From contig NW_024724368.1 of NCBI RefSeq assembly GCF_018991925.1, positions 2,740,257 through 2,804,256 of the forward strand: a stretch of 64,000 nucleotides of DNA, in the 5' to 3' direction. The translations under genes and the position numbers were made by a program. How positions within the stretch are numbered: position 1 is the stretch's first letter; each line of letters opens with the position of its first letter. This stretch comes from Homarus americanus (Eukaryota; Arthropoda; Malacostraca; Decapoda; Nephropidae). Below, piece by piece: positions 38,900 to 50,090 of this stretch. The notes under the pieces are model-generated. The model was not told where the DNA came from and did not search any database. It saw only the letters and a list, made by a program, of their open reading frames with translations.

Positions 38900-39215
38900 T
38901 ACCCTCACTCTCCACACCCCCTCACCCTTCCCTCCCTCACCCCTCCCTCCCTCACCCTTCCCTCCCTCACCCTTCCCTTCCTCACCCCCTCCCTCCCTCA
39001 TCCTCCCTTCCCTCACCCCCCTCCCCTCACCCTCCCCTCCCTCCCCTCACCCTTCCTCCCTCACCCTTCCCTCCCTTACCCTCCCTCCCCTCACCCCTCC
39101 CTCCCTCACCCCTCCCTCCCTCCCTCCCCTCCCCCCCTACCTCCCTCCCCTCACCCCTACCTCCCTCCCTCCCCCTCCCCACCTTCCCTCCCTTACCCTT
39201 CACCCCTCATCATCC
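38900..39215. repeat. CCCTCCCTCA-type pyrimidine minisatellite
   Basis: Units of about 15 bp (CCCTTCCCTCCCTCA). The Pro/Ser-rich frame here is compositional. Confidence 0.92.
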
Positions 39216-39311
39216 TCAAACTGCTGCTGCATTACCTTCACCCTCACCTAAATACTGATAGTGCTCATTAATACTAAATAACTCACCTGTCTCTCTCTCT
39301 TGTGGCTGCAG

Positions 39312-39345
39312 GTGACCCAGGTAACTACAGGGCGCTCATGATACA
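39312..39345 (+). other. Candidate 34-nt microexon
   Basis: A CT-rich tract ending TGTGGCTGCAG precedes 39312 and a consensus donor GTAAGT begins at 39346. Of the three frames only one is open, giving DPGNYRALMI with split codons on both sides (xGT before, CAx after). The peptide is not recognised. The gene would run on the plus strand with its neighbouring exons outside the recognisable sequence. The short length makes chance a real alternative. Confidence 0.28.
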
Positions 39346-39599
39346 GTAAGTCGCGCTTCCCCTTTGTTTGTATTGTGGACTCTTCTTGTTTATATTCTGT
39401 ACTCACCTGTTTACCCCCCCCCCGTACCCCCTTGTTTACCTCCCGTACCCCCTTGTTTACCTCCTGTACGCATTTGTTTACCTCCCGTACCCCCTCCTCT
39501 GGTTGCTCGGGTTTCTTTGTTTACGTTCTTGTTTACCCGTTCCTCCGCCCCTCTCTTCCGTCTTGTTTACTCATCGGTGTGTGTGGGGTAGGGTGGTGT

Positions 39600-40721
39600 A
39601 ATAATAATAATAATAATAATAATAATTAACGGTTTATTGAAAAAGTTCTGCAGCCCGAAGGCTGAAAACATACATTGGACATAAATGACTTATTACATAC
39701 ATTGGTGGTTTAACAAAAGCCTTCATTAGAGAAAGGTAAAGGAACATACAGTGAACATACAGATTAATGTAGGTGTTGAACAGCAAAAACGTAGTGTAGT
39801 AACTCCCTCCCAGATGGTATTAGGAGGGACCTCACGTGGTGTAGTAATTCCCTCACAGATGGTGTTATGAGGGGGCTCACGTGGTGTAGTAATTCCCTCA
39901 CAGATGGCGTTATGAGGGGCCTCACGTGGTGTAGTAATTCCCTCACAGATGGTGTTATGAGGGGCCTCACGTGGTGTAGTAATTCCCTCACAGATGGGTG
40001 TTATGAGGGCCTCACGTCAGTGTAATAATTCCCCTCACAGATGAATGGTATGAGGGGCTACTCACATCAGTGTATTAATTCCCTCACAGATGATGGTGTT
40101 ATGAGGGCCTCACGTGGTGTAGTAATTCCTCACAGATGGTGTTATGGGGGCCTCATTAATTAGTAGTAATTCCCTCATAGATGAATTGTTATGAGGGCCT
40201 CACGTCAATTAGTAGTAATTCCCTCACAGATAGTGTTATGAGAATTTCATTAATTAATAGTAATTCCCTCACAGGTGGTGTTATGAGGGGCCTCACGTGG
40301 TGTAGTAACTCCTTCACATATGGTGTTATGAGGGGCCTCACGTGGTGTAGTAGTTCCCTCACAGACGGTGTTCTATAAGTGAGGTGTGGTCCCAGGCCTT
40401 CCTATCGTAGACGGATTAACACATCGCTGGCTGTTGGGTCTCACGTTATCACTGGGTACCTGGGACCTCACTGTGTGAAGGTCAACTTGGGTACCACTGT
40501 TACTGTTGAGTTGTTCTCACTGACTTAAGCACTGTTCACCTCTGTTTAACACTGGTTCCATTCCTTTTCCAAATGAAATAGTAACTTCTGGCAGAACATG
40601 TTGATATTCCGGTGGGGAGGAGGGTTCAGGGGAGGGGGTTGGTATGGGCCAACATAACAGTTGACCTGGCTGCTCTGAGAGGAGCGCCAGGTACGTCTTG
40701 ACCCTTCGGTGGTCAAGGATG

Positions 40722-40723
<2 letters not shown>
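39600..40723 (-). mobile_element. Retroelement copy (AAT tail to GT tract) sharing the LINE 3' end
   Basis: On the minus strand it starts after (AC)n at 40724 with GACCACCGAAGGGTCAAGAC and ends CAGCCTTCGGGCTGCAGAAC, TTTTTCAATAAACCGTTAAT, (ATT)n at 39600-39626. It is collinear over its whole length with 57183-58287. The 5' third is open and reads RRVKTYLALLSEQPGQLLC then WPIPTPSPEPSSPPEYQHVL and SFGKGMEPVLNRGEQCLSQ; this peptide is not recognised and may be the LINE C-terminus. The middle holds a 46-bp VNTR. AATAAA sits next to the tail. Confidence 0.75.
39805..40375. repeat. About 46-bp VNTR inside the retroelement
   Basis: Units CTCACGTGGTGTAGTAATTC then CCTCACAGATGGTGTTATGA and GGGGC, about 12 copies; those from 39985 to 40260 are diverged and of uneven length. 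Confidence 0.93.
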
Positions 40724-40791
<68 letters not shown>

Positions 40792-40837
40792 TTGCAATGC
40801 GTAGCTGTACTCTCACCCGTGACCTGGCGTGTAATAT

Positions 40838-40921
<84 letters not shown>
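40724..40921. repeat. (GT)34 and (CT)n microsatellites
   Basis: GT at 40724-40790; CT at 40839-40921 with one CCTC interruption. Confidence 0.97.
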
Positions 40922-40924
<3 letters not shown>

Positions 40925-40959
40925 CATCTCTTTGAGTTTAATTCCGTTCCTTCTCCTTT

Positions 40960-41225
40960 TCCATATCTGTACCACCACTTACTCCTCCTCCTTTATTCCC
41001 CTCCCTCCTTCTCCATCCCCCTCCCTTCTCCTTCCTCACCCCTTTACCATCTCCTCTTCGTCATCCATCTCCATCCCCTCCCTTCATCTCCATTCCTTTA
41101 CCTCCTCTTCCCCCTCCCTTCTTTTTCTCCACCCTTTACCATCTATTCTTCCTCCTTCTCCTCTCCTTTCGTCTCCTCCTCCTCCTTCCTCTTCCTCCTC
41201 CTCCCTTCCACCATCAAAGCTACAA
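40960..41225. repeat. Pyrimidine-rich low-complexity block
   Basis: CTCC/TTCC-rich sequence, Ser/Pro-rich frames by composition. Confidence 0.8.
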
Positions 41226-41390
41226 GAATCGTGACATTTGCCAGCAGTCCAGGAATTCCAGCTGATATTTGAGCACGGGTCGGGAGGAGGAGCCGGGAGG
41301 AGGAGAAGAAGAAGGAGCCGGGAGGAGGACCTTGGCTGCAGGGTATTCTGGGTGGTATTTTAAAATGCAACTTAAATGAATCTAATATCG

Positions 41391-41840
41391 GATCACATGA
41401 AGATTAGCACCCCTTCTCCCCCCTTTCTCCCCCTCTCTCCCCCTCTCTCCCCAGCTTATTTCACCCGATGACGATTTAACCCTTGGAGGACGATGACTTG
41501 ACCTCTAGTATACGATGACTTGACCTCTAGTATACGATAACTTGACCTCTAGTATACGATAACTTGACCTCTAGTATACGATGACTTGACCTCTAGTATA
41601 CGATGACTTGACCTCTAGTATACGATAACTTGACCTCTAGTATACGATAACTTGACCTCTAGTATACGATAACTTGACCTCTAGTAAACGATGACTTGAC
41701 CTCTAGTATACGATGACTTGACCTCTAGTAAACGATAACTTGATCTTCAGTATACGATAACTTGACCTCTAGTATACGATGACTTGACCTCTAGTAAACG
41801 ATGACTTGACCTCTTGTGTACGATGACTTGATTTTTAGTA
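41391..41840. repeat. GATCAC half element running into a 22-bp minisatellite
   Basis: GATCACATGAAGATTAGC then, after a CTCCCC insert, CCCCAGCTTATTTCACCCG and ATGACGATTTAAC form a left arm. From about 41483 the array of ACGATGACTTGACCTCTAGT plus AT begins, about 16 units to 41830. The right arm is absent. The array motif resembles the arm's inner end (CGATGACGATTTAACC). Confidence 0.85.
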
Positions 41841-42074
41841 CGATGGCTTAACCTTAAGACATCGTACTCAAGGGATTAATACATTACGTACTCAAGGGGG
41901 TTAAGACTCAATGGGCTAATTCACTGTACTCAGGAGGTTTTGACATTGACACAAGGGGTTAATGTCAGGGTTATGGTTGGGGTGACGTTGATTGATTGAT
42001 GGCGCACTGGCTGTCTGTCTGTCTGTCGGTGCTGTCAGTTCTCATAGCTGTGGGAGTCATGATAATCGTATTAG

Positions 42075-42081
<7 letters not shown>

Positions 42082-42145
<64 letters not shown>
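42082..42145. repeat. (GA)32 microsatellite
   Basis: A perfect tract. Confidence 0.97.
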
Positions 42146-42148
<3 letters not shown>

Positions 42149-42164
42149 AAGAAAAATGACAGAA

Positions 42165-42470
42165 ATATGAAGATTTTTTGTCGTATAAAGTAAACATACA
42201 AAGGAAGAGTAAAATGTACCTTACCCACTTCCAGGTTCATTGATGTTAAAAAATTTCCTCGTCCTGATCGATGTTGATGTGGGCTTACAGGCTGGGAAAA
42301 AAAGTCAACCTGAATTTCCCCTGAGGATATACAGACGGGAAATAATTTTTGACCCGCAGTCCCTAGTCACACATGGTAAGAATTTGGACAGTTTTGGTGG
42401 CCATAAATTTCGATAAAACAAATATGGCGTCGCGTTTGGATCATTTATTGGTAATTTTCTCCTAATACGA
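42165..42470 (+). repeat. Dispersed repeat (TTGATCGATGT family), copy 1
   Basis: ACATACAAAGGAAGAGTAAA, TTACCCACTTCCAGGTTCAT, CCTGATCGATGTTGATGTG and TTGACCCGCAGTCCCTAG align in order with 54735-54990 and, for the first half, with 51467 and 51886. The region has no long ORF. Confidence 0.6.
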
Positions 42471-42599
42471 CCTCTTATACAGAAGGGGTCCAAGTTGATC
42501 GGATATTTAGACGATTAATGATCGGTTAATGAGTATCGGATGCGTAGTGATGGTGGTATTATGTTAAGAGGTGGCAAGGTTGGTGTTAGGGGAGAGGGG

Positions 42600-42905
42600 G
42601 GAGGGAGGTTATCGTTGGTCAGGTGAGGGGTGAGGTGAGACAGGTGAGGCACTGGAGGAGGGGTGAGGTGAGACAGGTGAGGTACTAGGAGGAGGGGTGA
42701 GGTGAGACAGGTGAGGCACTAGAGGGGGTGAGGTGAGACAGGTGAGGCACTGGAGGAGGGGTGGAGGTGAGACAGGTGAGGTACTGAGGAGGGGGTGGAG
42801 GAGACAGGTGAGGCACTAGAGGGGGGTGGAGGAGACAGGTGAGGCACTGAGGAGGGGGTGAGGTGAGACAGGTGAGGTACTGGAGGAGGGGTGAGGTGAC
42901 AGGTA
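42600..42905. repeat. About 33-bp minisatellite (GGTGAGGTGAGACAGGTGAG)
   Basis: About nine units with GGCACTGGAGGAGGGGTGAG and variants. Confidence 0.93.
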
Positions 42906-43140
42906 ATCCATCACCACCACTAATACACCTAGTTCTCATTACACAGGTAAGGCTCACACAGGGGTCAAGGGCTGTCCTAAAATTGTTACCTTAGACTCAA
43001 TAAACCAAGGTGTGTTACGTACTACATGTAAAGGGTACTGCAGCCCCAAGTGGATAGAGAATGGCCTGTTGATATATAGTGATAGAGAATGGTTGGGGAT
43101 AGCGTGTTGTTAGGGACGAGGGGTGTGATAGTTTATGGGA
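42906..43140. other. Short unassigned stretch
   Basis: No feature was recognised. Confidence 0.4.
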
Positions 43141-43440
43141 TGCGTGTTAGGAGAGGGGGAGGAAGGAGGGAGGGAGAGAGAGAGGGAGAGGGGTTGTAGA
43201 AAGAGAGAGAGAGAGAAAGAGGGAGGAGGGCTGATGGGAGGTAGAGGCAGGGTTGTAGGAAGAGAGAGAGAGAGAGAGAGGTGGGAAAGAGAGAGAGAGA
43301 GAGAGGGGGTTGTAGAGAGAGAAAGAGAGAGAGAGAGAGGGGGAGAGAGAGAGAGAGAGGGCTGGAGAAAGAGAGAGAGAGAGGGGGGTTGTAGAGAGAG
43401 AGAGAGGGCTGGAGAAAGAGAGAGAGATGAAAGAATACAT
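43140..43440. repeat. (GA)-rich block with GGGTTGTAG/GGCTGGAG spacers
   Basis: GAGAGA runs separated by GGGGTTGTAGA or GGGCTGGAGAA; Ser/Leu-rich minus frames are compositional. Confidence 0.92.
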
Positions 43441-43766
43441 CTATGACTATTCTTCGATGCTGGAAGAATAGGAAAGAGAAAGAAAGAAAAGTAGAGCGAA
43501 GGAACAAAGAAGAAGAGGAAAAAACACAAGACAGAAATCAAGAAGAGGAGGAAGAGAAAAGAAACAAAGGAGGGAATAACAAGAAGAACAATTAGATAAC
43601 GTCTCGCTAACAACTATAATAACAGTAATTAGCCCCATCAACAGCTCACTAGATAATTAATTTTACACAGGAGATAAATATTGTTGTAAAGCAAAGAAAC
43701 AAATTAAAACCCGCGAGGATTTATGCTTTAGAGTCTTATAGCATACGCCCCTTTGTCGCCCTGTAG

Positions 43767-44278
43767 GATCACCTGAAGATTAACCCCCACCCCCGTTTAA
43801 TTACCTTAATCTAATCTAACCTAACCTAATCTTACCTAACTTAACCTAACCACCCTTACGCTAACCTAACCTGACCTAACCTAACCTAATCTTACCTAAC
43901 TTAACCTAACCACCCTACGCTAACCTAACCTGACCTAACCTAACCTAACCTAACCTAATCTTACCTAACTTAACCTAACCACCCTTACGCTAACCTAACC
44001 TGACCTAACCTAACCTAATCTTACCTAACTTAACCTAACCATTCCCTTGCTAACCTAACCTGATTCCAACCTAACCTAATCTTACCTAACTTAACCTAAC
44101 CACCCTTACGCTAACCTAACCTGACCTAACCTAACCTAACCTAACCTAATCTACCTAACTTAACCTAACCACCCTGACGCTAACCTAACCTGACCTAATC
44201 TTACCTAACCTAACCTAACTTAACCTAATCTTACCTAACTTAACCTAACCACCCTTACGCTAACCTAACCTAACCCTA
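43767..44278. repeat. GATCAC arm followed by a 60-bp higher-order CCTAA array
   Basis: GATCACCTGAAGATTAACCC opens the region. The array is CCTAA pentamers with a period near 60 bp marked by CACCCTTACGCTAACC and CTAATCTTACCTAACTTAAC; ACGCTAACC recurs at 43858, 43917, 43987, 44048 (as TTGCTAACC), 44108 and 44171. This is the longest telomere-like block in the window (about 480 bp). Confidence 0.93.
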
Positions 44279-44279
44279 A

Positions 44280-45030
44280 AGTGGAGATGGAGGAAGGGAA
44301 GGGGAAGGCGGTGGAGGAGGAGGGTCAGGGAGAAGAGGGGGGTCAGGGGAGAAGGGAAGAGGAGGAGGGTCAGGGGAGGAGGGGGCAGGAGAGTAAGAGA
44401 GAAGAGGAGGAGGGTCAGGAGAGAAGGAAGAGAGTAAGGGGAGAGGAGGAGGAAGAGAGTAAGGGAGAGGAAGAGAAGGGGGAGAGGAGGAAGAGAGAGG
44501 GAGAGAAGAGGAGGGTCAGGGAGAAGAGGGGGGGTCAGGGAGAGTAAGAGAGAAGAGGAGGAGGGTCAGGGAGAGAAGGAAGAGAGTAAGGGAGAGGAGG
44601 AGGAAGAGAGTAAGGGAGAGGAAGAGAAGGGTCAGGGAGGAGAAGGGCTGCAGCTCGCTAGATCGATGTTGGTTAATAAATGATACACTGATGGGAGGAG
44701 GTGCCTCCCTCCCTCCCTCTCCTCTTCCTCCTCTTCCCTCCCCCTTCCTCCTCTCCCTCTCCCTTTTCCTCCTCCCCCTTACCTCTCTCCCTTCTCCTTC
44801 CTCCCTCCTTCCTCCTCCTTTTCCCCTTCTGTATTTGCTCTGCTCTTCCTTCCCTCTCCCTTCCTTATCTCCCAGCCTCCCTCTCCGCCCCCACCTCCTC
44901 CCTCACCTCTCACCTCCTCCCTCAACCCACAACTCCCCCTCACTGCTCCCTCTCCCTCACCCCACACCTTTCCTTCACTCCTTCCCTTCACCTCACCTCT
45001 CCCTTCACCTCTCCCTTCACCGCAGAAAGA
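44280..45030. repeat. GA-rich block then CT-rich block
   Basis: 44280-44645 is AGGAGG/GGGAGA-rich, with a longer duplication (GTCAGGGAGAAGAGGGGGGTC, 44327-44345 and 44515-44537); 44700-45030 is CTCCC/TTCC-rich. The two form a strand-asymmetric purine/pyrimidine switch around 44650-44690. Confidence 0.88.
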
Positions 45031-45035
45031 GACAA

Positions 45036-45037
45036 AG

Positions 45038-45072
<35 letters not shown>

Positions 45073-45104
45073 GCTGATGATGTTGTTGTTGTTGTTGTTG
45101 TTGT
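45036..45104. repeat. (GTT)n microsatellite
   Basis: Two GTT/TTG tracts separated by CTGATGATG; gives poly-Gln/Asn/Val frames. Confidence 0.95.
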
Positions 45105-45225
45105 TCCCGGCCATGAGGTGTGACACGCGTCTTATCTCCCGGTGGCGGTGACGTGTGTGTTGCGTCATCATGGCAGCCCCGGCCCGCCATGTTAATTAAC
45201 CTGCCATGAAGTTTAGATGCTGCGT

Positions 45226-45306
45226 TTCTGCGTGAACTAGGATCGAACCAGCAACCCCTAGAACAGAAGGCGAATACTGTGAAACCACTTCCGAGTACCG
45301 CATCCT
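45226..45306 (-). mobile_element. tRNA-derived SINE head
   Basis: On the minus strand a B box GGTTCGATCCT (45240-45250) follows an A-box-like TACTCGGAAGTGG (about 45285-45297) at tRNA spacing; the sequence between them does not fold convincingly as a functional tRNA arm set. A degenerate tRNA gene is the alternative. Confidence 0.45.
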
Positions 45307-45474
45307 TCAATAAACAGTATTAAGTTTGTCCGAATATCTCCAGTTAAATTAACTAGCAAAACCTCCCCCAAAAAAAAAACCCCAGGAATTTAACAGTATC
45401 ACCTTAACATCCTGTACAGTCCTGTTAACTTGACCTAAATCACCAAGTTGAAATCACCGTGATGGTAGTTAGGT

Positions 45475-45655
45475 GAGGTTAGGTTAGGTTAGATTGGGTT
45501 CGTTTAGGTTAAGTTAGGTAAGGTGAGGTGAGGTTAAGTTAACTTAGGTTACATTGAGTTAGGTTTTGTTAGATTAGGTTAAGTTAGGTTAGGTTTGGTC
45601 AGGTCAAGTTTAGGTTAGGTTAGGTTAGGTTAGGTCAGGTTAGGTCACGTAATTG
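45475..45655. repeat. Interstitial TTAGG tract
   Basis: GTTAGGTTAGG pentamers mixed with AAGTTAGG and GGTGAGG variants over 180 bp. Confidence 0.9.
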
Positions 45656-45691
45656 TATTATGGAGACTGAGAGAACTTGGAGTTAACTCAC

Positions 45692-45777
45692 CCTCGAGTT
45701 TATTGATCCAGTGGAGTGCCTCGCCTCCTCTCCTGCCAGTAACTAGTCCAGATCCTCTCAGTGAATTTAAATCATTC
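45692..45777 (-). other. Candidate 86-nt coding exon
   Basis: Minus strand: acceptor CCTTCACACAG, then an open frame reading NDLNSLRGSGLVTGRRGGEA then LHWINKLE, then donor G|GTGAGT at 45691. The frame is also open upstream for about 40 codons. The peptide looks non-repetitive but is not recognised; it starts at codon position 3 and ends after position 1. The polypyrimidine tract is weak. Confidence 0.3.
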
Positions 45778-45987
45778 CTGTGTGAAGGCATTTTGGTGTT
45801 GTCGGCCTTGAGGATGACCTTGTGTGGTGAACGTGACTTTGACCTTGTTTGGAGAGCGTGAATGTGTGTGTGTGTGTGACCTAGTGTGGTGACCTTGTGT
45901 ATGGTGACCTTCCTATGAGGCAACAAAGTGATAAGTTTGTCAGTTGTGTTGAGGTGAAGTGTAAATTTCTCCCCACGCGTTGAAGCA

Positions 45988-45990
<3 letters not shown>

Positions 45991-46061
<71 letters not shown>
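45991..46061. repeat. (GA)n microsatellite
   Basis: About 35 perfect GA units. Confidence 0.97.
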
Positions 46062-46064
<3 letters not shown>

Positions 46065-46322
46065 TCTACCCTCCCTCGACGACAGCTGCCCATCCTCCGT
46101 GTCATGAGTGTCAGCCAGTCGCCGGAGACCAACATCCTACCTTATTTTTCCTCCTCTCTCTCTCTCACAGTTCTAGTGTTTGTATGTTCAAGATTTGGTT
46201 TCTGTTTACCTTCACCAACAGCCGGTAAGATCAGTTAGGCGACACACTTACCCTCTGGCTTTTGGTCACGCGAACTGTGTCGTTTATCTGTTTGTTTATT
46301 TTTTTATTTTACATACCCTCTG

Positions 46323-46436
<114 letters not shown>

Positions 46437-46729
46437 GCGTTATTTACATGTTTTCATAGCTCTGTCTGTCTGTCTGTGCATACGTCTACTACCACCACCA
46501 AAAACAACAATAACCACTTCATATCAGTATCAGTATCATAAACAAACACCTTATGAAAATATTCCCTGAGATAATGACTGAAGATCGTTTAAACTTACGA
46601 TACAATATTAGTGTAAATATTCCGATCTTCCCACCGCCTTCCGTCTGCCATTGTCTGAGCGTTTGTATTAGTTTAGTTAATTACACGATTATTTTTAACT
46701 GTTTTTCGTAATTAAGTTCATGCGAGATA

Positions 46730-47345
46730 ATTAAGCACAGGTATAGCGTTGGTGTTAGGTAATTAAGGACAGGTAGCGTTGTTGTAAGGTAATTAAGCAC
46801 AGGTATCGTTGGTGTAAGGTAATTAAGGACAGGTAGCGTTGTAAGGTAATTAAGCACAGGTAGCGTTGTAAGGTAATTAAGCACAGGTATCGTTGGTGTA
46901 AGGTAATTAAGCACAGGTAGCGTTGTTGTAAGGTAATTAAGCACAGGTATCGTTGGTGTAAGGTAATTAAGCACAAGTAGCGTTGTTGTAAGGTAATTAA
47001 GCACAGGTAGCGTTGGTGTGAGGTAATTAATCACAGGTAATTTTTGCGTAAGGTATTTAAGCACAGGTATCGTTGGTGTAAGGTAATTAAGCACAGGTAT
47101 CGTTGGTGTAAGGTAATTAAGCAAAGGTATCGTTGGTGTAAGGTAATTAAGCACAGGTAGCGTTGGTGTGAGGTAATTAATCACAGGTAATTTTGGCGTA
47201 AGGTAATTAAGCACAGGTATCGTTGGTGTAAGGTAATTAAGCACAGGTATCGTTGGTGTAAGGTAATTAAGCACAGGTAGCGTTGGTGTAAGGTAATTAA
47301 GCACAGGTATCGTTGGTGTAAGGTAATTAAGCACAGGTAGCGATG
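46730..47345. repeat. 30-bp minisatellite, about 20 units, with 150-bp higher order
   Basis: Unit GTGTAAGGTAATTAAGCACA then GGTAGCGTTG. The variant CACAGGTAATTTT(T/G)GCG occurs at 47033 and 47183, exactly five units apart, showing multi-unit duplication. The 217-residue minus frame (LNYLTPTIPV repeats) is an artefact of the 30-bp unit. Confidence 0.95.
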
Positions 47346-47510
47346 TTGTGTTAAGGGAGGTTGATGATGCTCCAAGGACCTTACGATAGTGTTGTGAACC
47401 TACAGAGGGTCACGCCCATGACTGTCGTGTTTGTAAACAAGTGATTTTATGCCTTGATTTAATTGACTGGTGTATGATAGTGTAAAATTATTGTTGTTGC
47501 TATTGTTATG

Positions 47511-47561
47511 ATTATTATTATTATTTTTTGTTATTGTTATTATTATTATTATTATTATTAT

Positions 47562-47607
<46 letters not shown>

Positions 47608-47700
47608 CTACTACTACAGGAAGCAGATAGACCCGTTCCAATCCCGCCAGGTAGAGCGAACATCTTCCCACACAAAAACTCAGGTGCTTCTTTACGCCTG
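47511..47700 (-). repeat. (ATT/AAT)n tract, possible tail of a minus-strand retroelement
   Basis: TTATTATT runs at 47511-47604 adjoin, on the minus strand, CTACCTGGCGGGATTGGAAC then GGGTCTATCTGCTTCCTGTA. A tail of AAT units next to a defined 3' sequence is typical of SINE/LINE ends, but no A/B boxes or coding sequence are seen. Confidence 0.35.
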
Positions 47701-47787
47701 GTGGCCGCCCCAGGCTGTTGACACTCGCCTCGTGTGTGGGATTTTTGTAGGCTTTTTCTTCAGCCCTGAGGGAAGGTAGCTGTTATG

Positions 47788-48046
47788 GATCACCTGAAGA
47801 TTAGGCACCCTAGCTTATTTTACCTGAGGATTAGATACCTTTAATGCTAACCTAACTTAACCTAATTTAGTCTAAACCTAATCTAACATTACCTAACCTA
47901 ACTTTACCTAACCTATTTTAATCTAACCTAACTTAATCTAACATAGCATTACCTAACCTAACCTATCGTAACCTAACCTCCACAGTAAGCGTTAGGTGTG
48001 TTTAATCATCAGGTGGAACAAACTAGTGTGTAATCTCCAGGTGATC
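47788..48046. mobile_element. GATCAC-family foldback, full copy with long CCTAA core
   Basis: Left GATCACCTGAAGATTAGGC then AGCTTATTTTACCTGAGG; right GTTTAATCATCAGGTGGAAC then TAATCTCCAGGTGATC; 160 bp of CCTAA and variants between them. Both termini intact, 259 bp. Confidence 0.78.
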
Positions 48047-48249
48047 TGCAATTACTGATGCGGAGAGGTGCTTGTGTGTGGCCCAGTGTGGTTCGTGGGG
48101 GGTAACGGTACGTAGCGGCAGGTACACGGTGGCAGGTACACGGTACATGAACAGCCGAGTTCTTTATTTTTTTATTTCTGTTGAGATTGAGTTTGTGGGA
48201 AGAGTCTTTTTGTAATTAATGGCTCTGTTAGTTAGCCACGGGGAGGTAA

Positions 48250-48253
<4 letters not shown>

Positions 48254-48294
<41 letters not shown>

Positions 48295-48545
48295 ATTATG
48301 CAGCATCATAACAGTTTAATCACCTTTTTAACTGGTAGTACAGTCTAAACAAACATGACTACCACCACCTACCACCACCCACCACAACCACCATTACTAC
48401 TACCACTAGCAACCAACAACCACCATCACACACCACCACCATCACACACCACCATCACCACCACCCACCACCACCACCACCACTACTACCTACCACCACC
48501 CACCACCATCACCACTACCTACCACCACCACACACCACACCTAAG
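48254..48545. repeat. (GT)n and CCACCA-rich block
   Basis: (GT)19 at 48254-48291; ACCACCACC/CATCACCACC from 48357 to 48540. Confidence 0.92.
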
Positions 48546-49026
48546 GGGGCCGCTGAGTACCTAACCAAGCGTAAACACTTCACCGCTCTGGCCAGGTGGA
48601 GAACGCTGCTCTTGAACTGCCAAAGGTAAACACTCGACTGAAAATACCCAGAGTGGGATGGTTGTGGTGTTCAAGGTGGAGAGTTCAGTTGACCTCCTGT
48701 TGCTCAGTTGATGAATGGGTGGATAGATAGGTGTTATTTTTTTTTTTTTGCCTTTTAGTTGTTTGGTTTTTGTTGTTGTTTACCTTTTAGTTGGTTTTTT
48801 GTTGTTTGCCTTTTTAGTTTTTTTACCTTTTAATTGTTTATTGTTTACTCCTTTTTTTACCGTTTGTTTGTTTTGTTGTTGTTTACCCTTTAATTACTTG
48901 TTTATTTGTTGTTTGCTTTATAATGGTTGGGTGGATGGGTAAGTGTTTGTGTTTTGCTGTTTTAATATCGAGGTTAAACCATCGTATGATGTTTTATATC
49001 TAACCTGTATATCCCATAACACTAGT
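48546..49026. other. Unassigned, T-rich stretch
   Basis: 48730-48930 repeats TTTTAGTTG/TTGTTTACC-like motifs loosely. No gene is recognised. Confidence 0.45.
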
Positions 49027-50090
49027 CACCTGGGCTTATATCACCTGAGGATTAACCACCCTTATACTAACCTAATCTACTCTACCCTTATACCCTACCC
49101 TACCTTACCCTTCCTTACCCTACCCTCCCTTTCCTCTCCTTCCCTACCCTACCCTATCCTACCTTACCCTGCCTTACCCTACGCTACCCTACCCCATTGC
49201 CACTCCCCACGCTACCCCACCCCTACGCTACTCCCACCCCCTCCTCCCCAATCCCCACCTTACTCCCCACCCCACCCTGCCCACCTCAATCTCTACCTTA
49301 CACCCCACCCCACCCCACCCCACCCTACTCCCACTCCCACCCTAATTCCCAACCCCACCCCGTCTCATCTCTAACCCTAACATCTTATTACAACCCCACC
49401 CCCACCCACCCCACCCCACCCCAAATTCCCACCCTTTACCCCACCCCACCCTGCCTTACTCCTATCTCTGGCACCTACGCCATCCTACCCCACGCCAATT
49501 CCCCACCTCATCTTACACCCCTGGCCTCCCACCCACTCCCATCTCTCACTCCCATCTCACCCTTTACCCTACCCTACCTGCCTTCATCTCTAACAATCTC
49601 TACCTTAACTCCCACTCCCACTCCTAAGTATTCATCCTAATTCCCCATCTCCATCCCATCCTGCACCTGCCCACCTCAATTCCACCCCACGCCATCCCCA
49701 TTCCCACGCCATTCCCCATTCCCATCTTTACACCTCATTCCGCCCCACCCACCCCACCCCTAACTCCCCACCCCACCCTACCCCCACCTGCCTTATCTTC
49801 ATCTCTACTCCACACCCCCAATTCTACTCCTGAATCTCATCTCCATTCTTACCTTTTACTCCCTACCCTACCTTGTTTTACCCTACCCTACCCCATACGC
49901 TACTCCTACCTCATTGCCATCTCAATTTACTCCATTTTAGATAATCTTAATTTACCTATTCTTTTACTATTTGAGCTTCCTACCTTGTCTCTACTCCATC
50001 TACCCCTACCTCAAGTTCTCAATTCTACCCTTGGCTCGCATATTCTATTCCCCACCTCCTACCTACACCCTACCCTACCCAAATAATATT
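49027..50090. repeat. Foldback arm leading into a CCCTA/CCCCA-rich array
   Basis: CACCTGGGCTTATATCACCTG and AGGATTAACCACCCTTATAC resemble the inner left arm of the GATCAC family; the sequence then degenerates from CTAACC to TACCC, CCCAC and CTCC motifs for about 1 kb. Pro/Thr-rich frames are compositional. Confidence 0.8.

Noticed and set aside
43767..44278. A chromosome end
   Set aside because: Ordinary sequence continues on both sides and the pentamers have a 60-bp higher-order structure, so the block is interstitial.
46681..47334. A 217-codon minus frame of LNYLTPTIPV repeats
   Set aside because: The 30-bp unit keeps the frame open; no start context or flanking gene structure is seen.
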